64,000 nucleotides of DNA from Pirellulales bacterium (GTDB lineage Bacteria; Planctomycetota; Planctomycetia; Pirellulales; JADZDJ01), in assembly GCA_035656635.1 (NCBI GenBank), contig DASRSD010000045.1, positions 1 through 64,000 of the forward strand, given 5' to 3'. The notes under the pieces are model-generated. The model saw only the letters and a program-made list of their open reading frames with translations. It did not search any database and had not been told where the DNA came from. A program made the translations under genes and the position numbers. Below, one piece after another: positions 56,874-64,000 of this stretch; position 1 is the first letter of the stretch; every line of letters starts with the position of its first letter.

Positions 56874-57401
56874 ATGACATTGGGCAACTGTACATTGCGG
56901 GAAAAACAAGCGGCAACTTCGTTGGGGCTATTATTGGGAGTGATTTTCGCGCTCGGCGGCTGCGGCCAGCGTAATCCTTTGGAACGGCTGCCGGTTTATG
57001 GCGCCGTGGCCCTGGCCAGCGACGAAAAACTCAGTGGTTCCATTACGTTTGTTCCGGCGGAAGGCCGAGCAGGGCCTGCGGCAACCGCCTCAATTGTCGA
57101 CGGGCGATATCAATTCGATGCCGAAAATGGACCAACCCCTGGCCCCAGCCGCGTGTTGGTGAAGCGGAACCTCCCTAAAGGGGCGTTATCGCTGGAGATG
57201 GCAAAAGAGAAAATGTCGAAGGATACTGCGGCCGCTGAAAAAGCCGCCAAAGCCAAAACCGCCGTCGAAAAAGCCGCCATTCAAAATGCTGCCGAAGAGG
57301 AAGACGCCAAGTACGACAAGCAATTCCGATCCGATTGGACTTTTACGCTCGATCTATCGGCCGATAAGCCATACCAACACGATTTCACGCTTGAGCAATA
57401 A
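56874..57401 (+). CDS. Lipoprotein of the planctomycete transthyretin-like group
   Basis: 175 residues. The signal ends in a lipobox FALGGC with Cys30 as the lipidation site, so it is anchored in a membrane after LspA cleavage. The mature part opens with LPVYGAVALASDEKLSGSIT and FVPAEGRAGPAATASIVDG, the beta-sandwich pattern of small planctomycete carboxypeptidase-regulatory/transthyretin-like lipoproteins. A Lys/Ala-rich coiled-coil-like insertion (about 105-145; EKAAKAKTAVEKAAIQNAA) is unusual. It is followed 9 bp later by a DUF1559 gene, a standing pair in this phylum. Confidence 0.75.
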   Translation: MTLGNCTLREKQAATSLGLLLGVIFALGGCGQRNPLERLPVYGAVALASDEKLSGSITFVPAEGRAGPAATASIVDGRYQFDAENGPTPGPSRVLVKRNLPKGALSLEMAKEKMSKDTAAAEKAAKAKTAVEKAAIQNAAEEEDAKYDKQFRSDWTFTLDLSADKPYQHDFTLEQ

Positions 57402-57410
57402 CACCACCAG

Positions 57411-58292
57411 ATGACCTCGACCATGTGGAATAAACGTCGCACATCCGCCGGCTTCACCATTGTCGAGCTGCTGGTCGTCATCGCCATCATCGCGATTTTA
57501 ATTTCGCTGCTGTTGCCTGCGGTGCAGCAAGCCCGCGAAGCGGCTCGCCGCACCCAGTGCCTGAACAACCTCAAGCAATACGGTCTGGCCCTGCACGTTT
57601 ATCACAATGCCAACAAAAGTTTTCCAGTTGGTAATGTTGGATTGACGCCATATCCGTACTACAAATCGTTTTGGGGTTTTCAATCGCATCTGTTGCCGTT
57701 CATCGAAGCGCAAAACGTTTTTCAATACATCGATTACAACTATCCCGGCGATTGTTTCCAGGCCTGCAACGCGCTTCCGCCAGAGCAAGATCCCGGCAAT
57801 CAGGTGCAGCCCTTCGACATGTGCCCGGATGACCTCAATGCCGGACGCATTTGGTACGATTACCCAGGTTACGGCCGCCACGGTTTAACCAATTATTTTG
57901 GCAACATGGGTTCCACAGCCAAAGCCAGCGACGGAGTGCTGTTTGCCGCCACCAACACAAGTATCGCCAAAATTACCGATGGTTTATCCAACACGCTCCT
58001 GATGGGCGAGCGCGGAATGCCGGACGATTTGTTCTACGGCTGGCCCTATTGTGGCTGCGGAAATCTGGCCGAATTACGTGGCAACGGCGACAATTTGCTC
58101 ACAGCCCAATATGGCATTTCCAACGGCAAGCCCGATGGAAACCACAATTTCCACTACTGGAGCTACCACGCCAATGTGGCCATGTTTCTGCTGGCTGACG
58201 GATCCAGCAAGCCACTGAGCTTTGAGACTGATTTCGACGTGTTTCAAGCGCTGGCCACGCGCGCCGGCGGCGAAACTGCCGCGGCGCCGTAG
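57411..58292 (+). CDS. DUF1559 type IV pilin-like protein
   Basis: 293 residues. The N-terminus has a prepilin motif [20 protein letters not shown] with Glu at +5, then [20 protein letters not shown]. The C-terminus has H-x9-DG ([12 protein letters not shown]). A Cys-rich middle ([14 protein letters not shown]) may hold disulfides. It is co-directional with the lipoprotein gene and the sigma-54 activator and may be under its control. Start at 57411 or the ATG 12 bases later. Confidence 0.9.
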   Translation: MTSTMWNKRRTSAGFTIVELLVVIAIIAILISLLLPAVQQAREAARRTQCLNNLKQYGLALHVYHNANKSFPVGNVGLTPYPYYKSFWGFQSHLLPFIEAQNVFQYIDYNYPGDCFQACNALPPEQDPGNQVQPFDMCPDDLNAGRIWYDYPGYGRHGLTNYFGNMGSTAKASDGVLFAATNTSIAKITDGLSNTLLMGERGMPDDLFYGWPYCGCGNLAELRGNGDNLLTAQYGISNGKPDGNHNFHYWSYHANVAMFLLADGSSKPLSFETDFDVFQALATRAGGETAAAP

Positions 58293-58326
58293 CCAATCTG
58301 CACTTCTTTAACCGGTCCGCACTAAT

Positions 58327-59199
58327 TTACCCTGTCGGCGTGCCATGTTCTGCGGCGGACGATTGCTGCGTGGTTGCCGGGGTTTTTGCAGCCGGCTGTT
58401 TCGTCGCCACCGGCTGCTTGGCGGTGGCATCTGCTTTCGCCGTTTCCGGCTTCGCCGCATCGGTTGTTGCGGCCACGCCTGGCTTTACGGCGTCCGGCTT
58501 CACGGCCACGTCTTGCGTGGCGGCCGGGCCCAAAAACGCTTCCACGGTTTGCACGCTTTGCCCCCCCACCAGCCGTTTGAGCGTCCAGCCGTCGCCGGCT
58601 TTTTCGTACATCACGACTTGTGGAATGGTGTGCCCGTTCATCAATTTATCGGCCAATTCGCTTTCCGCGTCGGTGTTCACATAGGCCATCGCCACATGCT
58701 GTAATTCGCCCTTGGCGGCCACTTGCGGCATGACGGAGGTTTTCAGCTCTTGGCAATATGGGCACCATGCGGCCCCCAGCACAATCACCATCGGCTTGCC
58801 GCTGTCTTGCATTTCCTGATAAGCGGCCGCGTAGGTTCCGGCCGCCGGATGGCTGGCCGGTTTGCTTGTGGCGGATGGATTCGGACTGCCCGCAGCCGCG
58901 CCGCTGGAGCTCGAATTATTTGTCGCGGCCACCGTGGTAGATGGATTAGTGGCCGACGGATTGGCGGCCGACGGATTGGCAGCCGACGGATGATTGGGCG
59001 AAGTGTTGCTGACGGCCACATTATTGGCAGCCGGATTAGTGGTGGTGGCGGCGGTGGCAGCCGTGGGGTTTCCAGCCATGGGGTTGCTAGCCGCGGGGTT
59101 GCCAGCCGTGGGATTAATCGTGGCGGCATTCGCGGTGGGGTTGCTCAAAACGGCGGCCAGTAGCGCTAGGTGCATCAATGCGGTAAAAACGCTAGTCAC
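58327..59199 (-). CDS. Secreted thioredoxin-like protein with Asn/Pro/Ala repeat linker
   Basis: 290 residues from GTG 59199, preceded by AAGGAGA seven bases upstream; the ATG at 59256 lacks such a site. A signal peptide is followed by about 80 residues of near-repeats of N-P-(T/S/A)-A-(G/A/T) (AGNPAASNPMAGNP, then NPSAANPSATNP), then Ser/Gly. The thioredoxin fold has LGAAWCPYCQEL with C146/C149 and a cis-Pro in HTIPQVVMYE. The tail is Ala/Lys/Pro-rich (KPETAKADATAKQPV). It is likely an extracytoplasmic disulfide enzyme on flexible tethers. Partner unknown. Confidence 0.8.
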   Translation of the reverse strand: MTSVFTALMHLALLAAVLSNPTANAATINPTAGNPAASNPMAGNPTAATAATTTNPAANNVAVSNTSPNHPSAANPSAANPSATNPSTTVAATNNSSSSGAAAGSPNPSATSKPASHPAAGTYAAAYQEMQDSGKPMVIVLGAAWCPYCQELKTSVMPQVAAKGELQHVAMAYVNTDAESELADKLMNGHTIPQVVMYEKAGDGWTLKRLVGGQSVQTVEAFLGPAATQDVAVKPDAVKPGVAATTDAAKPETAKADATAKQPVATKQPAAKTPATTQQSSAAEHGTPTG

Positions 59200-59838
59200 A
59201 GTGCATCTCCTTACAGGCAGGGACCAAGACAAAACACGCAATTCGCTTTTCCCCAAACCATTCGTGGGCCAATCCCTGCCCAGGCAGCCAAGCGATCAAC
59301 CGGCCCACACAGGCCGCTCCATTCGCCAGGCAATGTCCGACATCTCCGTTGGCTTTTCGGGGAACAAGCCATTCCACAAAAGTTGGCGTCGACAAGCCGC
59401 CTTAAGAGTTAGCTCGCCCGCCCTGTTCGGCGCTAGCGGCCAAAGCTTGTCTCGTTGCCTTCCGTCGTGGTCGGCTTCCTTCGTTGTGTCTCCGTTCAGC
59501 CAAGTGCATTTCGGACGTGGGGAAAGGTCGTAGTGTAAGTGGGTAAAATGAACTTACAACCCACGACTGGGGGAATTTTTCTGAATAAATAAAATTTAAC
59601 GACACGCCGACCCAAATCCCACATTTTCCCAATCGATTTTCCTCTGCCCCTTGCGATTCAAACGGGCAATAAGTCGCAACTCAAGACTGGAAAAAATCTT
59701 CCGCGCTGGCGGTGATTGTGTTTGCCAGCGTGGGACCGATATAATCGCCCATTGCGCCAAAAAGTGTCTGGTGACTGGTTGTCTTGCGTGAGCTTCAGTT
59801 TCGAAATCGCCCCGTTTCGAGATAACCCGGTTCCGAAA

Positions 59839-59887
59839 TAGCCGGACGGCCACGCCGTCCGGTCCGGGTGCTGTGAGCACCCGGCTA
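59839..59887. repeat. Twin perfect hairpins forming one palindromic element
   Basis: Two adjacent 9-bp stems with 3-base loops: CCGGACGGC-CAC-GCCGTCCGG (59842-59862) and CCGGGTGCT-GTG-AGCACCCGG (59864-59884). The outer edges TAGCCGG and CCGGCTA also pair, so the 49-bp unit can fold into two side-by-side stems or one closed arm. It resembles a REP/BIME-type element. Confidence 0.75.
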
Positions 59888-59913
59888 AATCCCAAAACAC
59901 AAGGCCACTAGAC

Positions 59914-59985
59914 ACCAGACACCAGGCCACCAGACCACCACACACCGTCGCCCGATACCTCACCCTAAACCACCAGACACCAGGC
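59914..59985. repeat. CCAGACACCAGG direct repeats
   Basis: The 14-mer ACCAGACACCAGGC occurs at 59914-59927 and 59972-59985, inside a ~100-bp stretch made of CCACC, CCAGA and CACCAGG words up to the next start. It is a simple-sequence expansion upstream of the oxidoreductase gene. Confidence 0.65.
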
Positions 59986-60004
59986 TACCAGGCACCTTCC
60001 GCAC

Positions 60005-61024
60005 ATGAAGCTTCGCGTCGGACTTGTTGGACTGGGACGAGCTTGGGAGGTCCGACACCGGCCTGCACTGCGCGCCTTGGCCGATCGCTTTGAAGTTCGC
60101 GCCGTTTGCGAGCAAGTGGGGATTCGCGCCGAACAGGCTGCCCGCGAATTTAATGCCACGCCGGTCGACGGTTTCCGTGCGCTGGCGGCCCGGGAAGATA
60201 TTGACGCCATTCTGATGCTGGCCGAGCAATGGTGGGGCTGGCTGCCGATTCTGGCCGCCTGCGATTACGGCAAGGCCATTTACTGCGCGGCGCCCTTGCA
60301 GCTTAGTCTGGAAGAAGCCAAGCAAATTAAAGAACGGGTCGATGCGGCGGGCGTGGCCTTCATGGCCGAATTTGCGCGCCGGCAAAATCCCGCTACGCTC
60401 CGGTTGAAGGAGCTCATCGCCACGCACTTGGGAAAGCCGCGGCTCATCTTTTGTCATCGCCGCATCGGCGTGGGCGAAAAACCCTCCAAGCCTGAGGGCC
60501 CCAAAGATCGCGGCTTCGGCACCAGCGATTTGGTGGAGCTGGTCGATTGGTGCCGCTACGTTGTCGGGGCCGAACCAACTTCCGTGCTGGGCCTCATGCA
60601 CAACGTCTCGTCGGCATCGAAGGACGAAGATTACCGCATGATGAGTCTCGATTTTTCTCCGCCCGGCGAGCATGCGGGCACGGGCGTGATTGCGCAAATC
60701 AGCTCCGGTTACTACATGCCGCAAGGTTGGGAGGAAGCCGTTGCGTTCCGTCCGCCGCCGGCCTTGCAAGTGGCTTGCGAACACGGCATCGCCTTCATCG
60801 ATTTGCCTGCGCAAGTGTTGTGGTTCGACAAGGCGGGCCGGCATCAGGAATCGTTGGAAAGCGAACGGGCCGTGGGCGAAATGCTGCTGTCTTACTTTCA
60901 CCGCAGCGTGACCAGCCTGGTCCGCAACCCCGCCGGCCTGGAAGACGCCTACCGTGCATTAGTGGTCGTGTTGGCCGCTCGCCGCAGTCACGAAGAAGGC
61001 CGGCGCATTACGCTGTCGTTTTGA
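60005..61024 (+). CDS. Gfo/Idh/MocA-family oxidoreductase
   Basis: 339 residues. N-terminal Rossmann fold with VGLVGLGRAWEVRHRPAL (in place of the usual G-x-G-x-x-G) and later AIYCAAPLQLSLEEAKQI, which replaces the usual EKP cofactor motif with AAP. C-terminal part: GTSDLVELVDWCRYVVGAEP, in place of the family G-x-H-x-x-D. The family oxidises or reduces sugars and inositols with NAD(P). Loss of the standard Lys and His makes activity uncertain; it may use another donor or be a binding protein. Confidence 0.82.
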   Translation: MKLRVGLVGLGRAWEVRHRPALRALADRFEVRAVCEQVGIRAEQAAREFNATPVDGFRALAAREDIDAILMLAEQWWGWLPILAACDYGKAIYCAAPLQLSLEEAKQIKERVDAAGVAFMAEFARRQNPATLRLKELIATHLGKPRLIFCHRRIGVGEKPSKPEGPKDRGFGTSDLVELVDWCRYVVGAEPTSVLGLMHNVSSASKDEDYRMMSLDFSPPGEHAGTGVIAQISSGYYMPQGWEEAVAFRPPPALQVACEHGIAFIDLPAQVLWFDKAGRHQESLESERAVGEMLLSYFHRSVTSLVRNPAGLEDAYRALVVVLAARRSHEEGRRITLSF

Positions 61025-61078
61025 TGGTCCGAAGTCCTGCCGCGTGCTAAAATTAAGCGCTTGCAGAATCAGCTATCT

Positions 61079-61345
61079 ATGAGCATTTCATTCGAACTAC
61101 CTGCCGGCATCGAACAGCACCTTCGCCAAGAGTTTGGCGATTTGAACCAAGCTGCCAAAGAAGCGGCGCTGGTGGAACTCTATCGCCACGAAAAGTTGAC
61201 GCACCATCAACTGGCGGTCGCTTTGGGATTGGACCGCTTCAAAACCGAGGCCCTGCTCAAGCGCCACAACGTGACCGAAGATTGCCTCTCGTCAGCGGCA
61301 CTGCAAGAGCAAGTGGATTCTCTCCGTAAACTGATCGGCGCATGA
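61079..61345 (+). CDS. UPF0175 family antitoxin-like protein
   Basis: 88 residues from ATG 61079. N-terminal ISFELPAGIEQHLRQEFG, then AALVELYRHEKLTHHQLAVA and LGLDRFKTEALLKRHNV, the UPF0175 layout of a short beta strand plus a helix-turn-helix-like region. Many members are antitoxins next to a PIN-domain (DUF3368) toxin. Here the next frame in the usual place (61342, ATGA overlap) ends after 33 codons and shows no PIN motif, so the partner is missing or lost. Confidence 0.75.
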   Translation: MSISFELPAGIEQHLRQEFGDLNQAAKEAALVELYRHEKLTHHQLAVALGLDRFKTEALLKRHNVTEDCLSSAALQEQVDSLRKLIGA

Positions 61346-61375
61346 ATTTTCGTTGCGGAACCAATCCTGTTGGGC

Positions 61376-61984
61376 ATGATGTCGCCGCAAACGCCAACTC
61401 CGAGTTATCTCTCAAGTTATTTGCAGAAATGGGAGTAACTTGAGAACTACCAGCTCCAAGAAGAATCGCTGTCGCTGCTGTTCCAGAATTTTTGCCCTGG
61501 CAATTCAGTGCTCGAGCACGTACTCCTAAAAGTTAGTGCACTGAACGATTTCTACAGCACAAATATTTTTGATACATACACCGTTGCTAAACACATTCAA
61601 AGGGCTAACATAGATAATCGCCTTAGAATCGGCGATCTTTCACTCGTTAATGAGTTGGCGCAGATAACAATCCGGGACAAGCCTAAGAATTTCTATTCGT
61701 TCGCAACGAAGTATTGCAACCATCATTATCCGGATAACTTTCCAATATATGATTACTATGTTGAGAAAATGCTGACACACTATGGTAAGGTTGACGCATT
61801 CTCAGCTTTTCATAAGACAGATTTGAAGTGCTACGATAAGTTTGTGAAGACAATAAGAGAATTCAGCAGGCATTATAAGCTTGAGCAGTTTTCTCTGAGG
61901 GAAATTGATATTTTTCTTTGGCTTGCCGGTAGGGAGAGTTTTCCCCGGAACTATAAGCGTGGCGCTCAACCGAATTTCATCTAG
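61376..61984 (+). pseudogene. AT-rich gene interrupted by one in-frame stop, function unknown
   Basis: ATG 61376 opens QTPTPSYLSSYLQKWE, then TAA at 61436-61438, and the same frame continues LENYQLQEESLSLLFQNF into a 158-codon stretch ending AQPNFI. The part after the stop could restart at a GTG or TTG near 61508, so a shorter protein is possible. Its base composition is clearly more AT-rich than that of its neighbours, suggesting recent transfer. The block NFYSFATKYCNHHYPDNFPI resembles a helix-rich family found beside mobile DNA, but I cannot name it. Confidence 0.6.
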
Positions 61985-62019
61985 CAACTTTCGGCGAGTT
62001 TTCTTGCTATAATTTCAAC

Positions 62020-62250
62020 ATGACCTCCGAAAATTTCGACAAAGCGTTGCGGGCTTATCAAAAACGCAAGCCGTTTCGTTCGTATCGGGTGCGGTTTGTC
62101 AGCGGCGAGCATATCGACGTTGAACATCCCGAAGCGCTGGTCACGCGTGCCGGCACAGCAATCTTTTTCGATTCCAAAGGCGTGCCCACGCTGTTCGATC
62201 ACGAAAGCGTCAGCGAATTCATCGGCGAAACCAAACGCCGCTCAGCATAA
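62020..62250 (+). CDS. Small protein, function unknown
   Basis: 76 residues: SENFDKALRAYQKRKPFRSY, then VRFVSGEHIDVEHPEALVTR and a short acidic end. The pattern of a small basic helix plus beta strands ending in a DNA/RNA- or ligand-binding-like barrel has been seen in many unannotated planctomycete genes, but I have no family name. 35 bp after the interrupted gene and 23 bp before the membrane gene. Confidence 0.6.
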   Translation: MTSENFDKALRAYQKRKPFRSYRVRFVSGEHIDVEHPEALVTRAGTAIFFDSKGVPTLFDHESVSEFIGETKRRSA

Positions 62251-62273
62251 ATCCACGCTTCAAACAATTAACC

Positions 62274-62543
62274 GTGGATGATCCCGCTTTCCAATCTGGC
62301 TTTCGGCTGTTTTGCAACATCTTCCGCATCAGCCGGCGGCTGGAGATGCTTTGGGCTTGCGTGTTTATCATTCTGGTGCTGGGCACGGTTACGCTGGGCG
62401 TTCCCGCTTGGCCGGTGACCGTTAGCAGTTGCTTAGCCGTGACGGTCGTTGTCGTCACCATCGAAATGCGGAAGCCATCCTATCACGGCGTTTTGTGGCA
62501 ACGGATTAATCCCGAGTTGCCGAACTGGTGGGCTGCACAGTAA
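62274..62543 (+). CDS. Small membrane protein, function unknown
   Basis: 89 residues with two hydrophobic helices (about 27-44, MLWACVFIILVLGTVTLG, and 47-63) and short polar ends containing SYHGVLWQRINPELPNWWA. No motif is recognised. It follows the 76-aa gene closely and in the same direction, so the two may be one transcript. Confidence 0.5.
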   Translation: MDDPAFQSGFRLFCNIFRISRRLEMLWACVFIILVLGTVTLGVPAWPVTVSSCLAVTVVVVTIEMRKPSYHGVLWQRINPELPNWWAAQ

Positions 62544-63034
62544 CGCACGAGTGCCACGGCTGGCCTGTGCGGCAGTGCTTGAAGAACGCGCGACATTTCA
62601 CGCCGGGCAGCAAATTCACACGGATCAAAAATTTTTCGCCGTTTTTGGGCCACCCGTTTGCTATATTGCGCCCACGCCACGGCACGGCGATAGCGGCTGC
62701 CCAACCAGGCATGCCGCAGTGCGGCGGCTCGTAGTTCGTTGATCGTTGTTCATTACGAGTTGTACATTACCGACGGCTGGTTATTACTTGTGGCTTACTT
62801 CCAAAAATCGCCAAAAATGCACGCCATGGAACGTAAACTCAACTACTTTTGTCGCGCCGGACTTCGCAAATCGCTGCGAGTTTTCCGAACATGTGCCGCG
62901 ACGACGGAGACAAATTCAACCCCTTCTGTCACGAAAATAAAAACGGATTGCCTGACTCACAATCGGCGGAAGCAAGCAAACGATCAGTTCCTAATTCACT
63001 TGGATCAACACGTTTTTAACTGCGGAGGATTACG
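62544..63034. other. Intergenic stretch upstream of the esterase
   Basis: No supported gene on either strand; short frames with Cys-rich nonsense only. A good ribosome site GGAGG lies at 63023-63027, just before the esterase ATG. Confidence 0.45.
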
Positions 63035-64000
63035 ATGAAACGCCTGTGGGGATTGCCGTGCTTGATATTGATCGGGGTTTGGATTCGTGCCGTGCAGGCT
63101 GACGATTCGACAGCGCAACCCGCACCGGCCGTGGCATCACAGCCTACGCCAGACGTGAATGGCGACTTCGTGATTTCGCCGCCGTATCAAAATGCGCCGG
63201 AGTTGACCGTGGCTGACGACGTGCCCAAGGGAACCGTGCACGAGCTGACGATGAAATCGGAGGACAGCAAAATTTACCCCGGGTTGAAAGGCACGTATTC
63301 GCGCAAGCTCTGGGTTTACGTTCCCGCCAACTATAAGCCCGGCACGGCGGTTCCATTCATGGTGGTGCAGGATGGGCATAGCTACGTGAAGCGGTTGACG
63401 CCGGTGTTGGATAACTTGATTCACCAGAAAAAGCTGCCGGCGATGGTGGCGGTGATGCTCGATTCCGGCGGCGGCGATGGCAAAGGAAGCGAGCGCGGCC
63501 TGGAATACGACACCGTTTCCGATAAATACACAACATTCATCGAAGACGAAGTGCTGCCCAAGGTGGAACAGGAATGCAATGTCAAGCTCACCAAAGATCC
63601 CGAAGGCCGTGCGAGCATGGGAGGCAGCTCTGGCGCTGCCTGCGCTTTTACCATGGCCTGGTTTCACCCGGAGTTGTATCACAAAGTGCTGAGTTACTCC
63701 GGCACGTTTGTGGCGCAGCAATCGCCGGATAATCCCGAATCGCCGCACGGGGCGTGGGAATATCACGAGCACCTCATCCCACAGTCCGACCGCAAGCCGA
63801 TCCGCATTTGGATGGAAGTGGGCGAGCACGACAACGGTTACCAGCGCGACGAATCCTCGTATCACAACTGGGTCATGGCCAATCAGCGCATGGCCGCTGC
63901 GTTGAAAGACAAGGGCTACCCGTACCAATATGTGTTCGCCAATGGCGCCGGCCACGTGGATGGCAAAGTGGTTGCGCAAACTTTGCCAGAGGCGCTGTTG
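63035..64000 (+). CDS. Secreted alpha/beta-hydrolase esterase, cut by the window edge
   Basis: 322 codons from ATG 63035 (GGAGG site) still open at the end, so the C-terminus is outside the window. Signal peptide (ending RAVQADDS), then an enterochelin-esterase-like core: YSRKLWVYVPANYKPG, VPFMVVQDGHSY, DEVLPKVEQECNV and the nucleophile elbow SMGGSSGAACAF with Ser198 in G-x-S-x-G. VGEHDNGY may carry the acidic triad residue and NGAGHVDGKV the His. Such esterases remove acetyl or feruloyl groups from polysaccharides or open cyclic esters. The long minus-strand frame opposite it is a shadow. Confidence 0.85.
   Translation, partial: MKRLWGLPCLILIGVWIRAVQADDSTAQPAPAVASQPTPDVNGDFVISPPYQNAPELTVADDVPKGTVHELTMKSEDSKIYPGLKGTYSRKLWVYVPANYKPGTAVPFMVVQDGHSYVKRLTPVLDNLIHQKKLPAMVAVMLDSGGGDGKGSERGLEYDTVSDKYTTFIEDEVLPKVEQECNVKLTKDPEGRASMGGSSGAACAFTMAWFHPELYHKVLSYSGTFVAQQSPDNPESPHGAWEYHEHLIPQSDRKPIRIWMEVGEHDNGYQRDESSYHNWVMANQRMAAALKDKGYPYQYVFANGAGHVDGKVVAQTLPEALL

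Larger units (their letters stand above)
59200..60004. other. 805-bp non-coding stretch with repeats
   Basis: No supported gene. It contains the twin-hairpin element and the CCAGACACCAGG repeats listed separately. The 179-codon plus-strand frame crossing 58994-59533 is the shadow of the thioredoxin gene and its leader. Confidence 0.5.

Noticed and set aside
59960-60901. 313-codon minus-strand open frame
   Set aside because: It lies entirely opposite the Gfo/Idh/MocA-like gene, which has clear family motifs; the minus-strand product is His/Arg-rich with no motif.
63137-63979. 280-codon minus-strand open frame
   Set aside because: Opposite strand of the signal-peptide-bearing esterase with GGSSGA elbow and GGAGG ribosome site; a coding shadow.

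Overview
The window is chromosomal DNA, most likely from a planctomycete of the Pirellulales type. That placement rests on several lineage habits seen together: two DUF1559 pseudopilin-like proteins ([16 protein letters not shown] starts and an H-x9-DG tail), a DUF1598 protein, PEP-CTERM and dockerin-like secreted proteins, an ESLEPKTLLAG sorting motif near the N-terminus of a chitinase-like protein, ECF sigma factors paired with a Ser/Thr kinase or a FecR-LamG protein, a sulfatase, and DUF1080 and PQQ-propeller proteins. No complete tRNA, rRNA, CRISPR array or transposase was seen.

1-9.2 kb is a scarred accessory region. Two diverged ~166-bp direct repeats (239-405 and 5930-6095) each end in the T-arm and acceptor 3' end of a tRNA. 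Between them lies a minus-strand signalling cassette: ECF sigma factor, transmembrane Ser/Thr kinase, secreted coiled-coil protein and secreted thioredoxin-domain protein. To the right are relics: a worn-out reading frame, the C-terminal stump of a PEP-CTERM/dockerin protein, a 54-codon coiled-coil gene and a frameshifted ThiF/E1-like gene with a clear terminator.

9.2-30.7 kb is a carbohydrate region. A minus-strand operon (DUF1559 pseudopilin, DUF1080, PQQ propeller, alginate lyase) diverges from a plus-strand set (PEP-CTERM protein, 1206-aa autotransporter-like PEP-CTERM protein, Tat-exported TIM-barrel isomerase, HMA-like secreted protein). A second minus-strand operon runs ECF sigma, FecR-LamG, LTxxQ-type periplasmic protein, GH46 chitosanase; the chitosanase carries an in-frame amber codon where its relatives have Tyr. 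An old-yellow-enzyme relic and a tRNA-Pro 3' fragment follow, then a GH29 alpha-L-fucosidase and a divergent GH2 enzyme without the usual acid/base Glu.

30.9-50 kb is mostly core functions: kdpFABC with kdpDE and an extra 32-aa membrane peptide upstream, lspA, a DksA/TraR-like zinc finger, thrC, dapB, a small CxxC protein, a GxxExxY gene boxed by perfect 18-bp inverted repeats, an MFS transporter, a C45-like hydrolase, a sulfatase and thiC.

50-64 kb holds a GH18-like chitinase with CBM2-like and Calx-beta modules, a DUF1598 protein, an FHA-GAF sigma-54 activator followed by a lipoprotein and a second DUF1559 protein, a thioredoxin-like protein with Asn/Pro/Ala repeats, a Gfo/Idh/MocA oxidoreductase, a UPF0175 antitoxin-like gene without its partner, an AT-rich interrupted gene, two small conserved-looking genes and the start of an esterase cut by the window edge.
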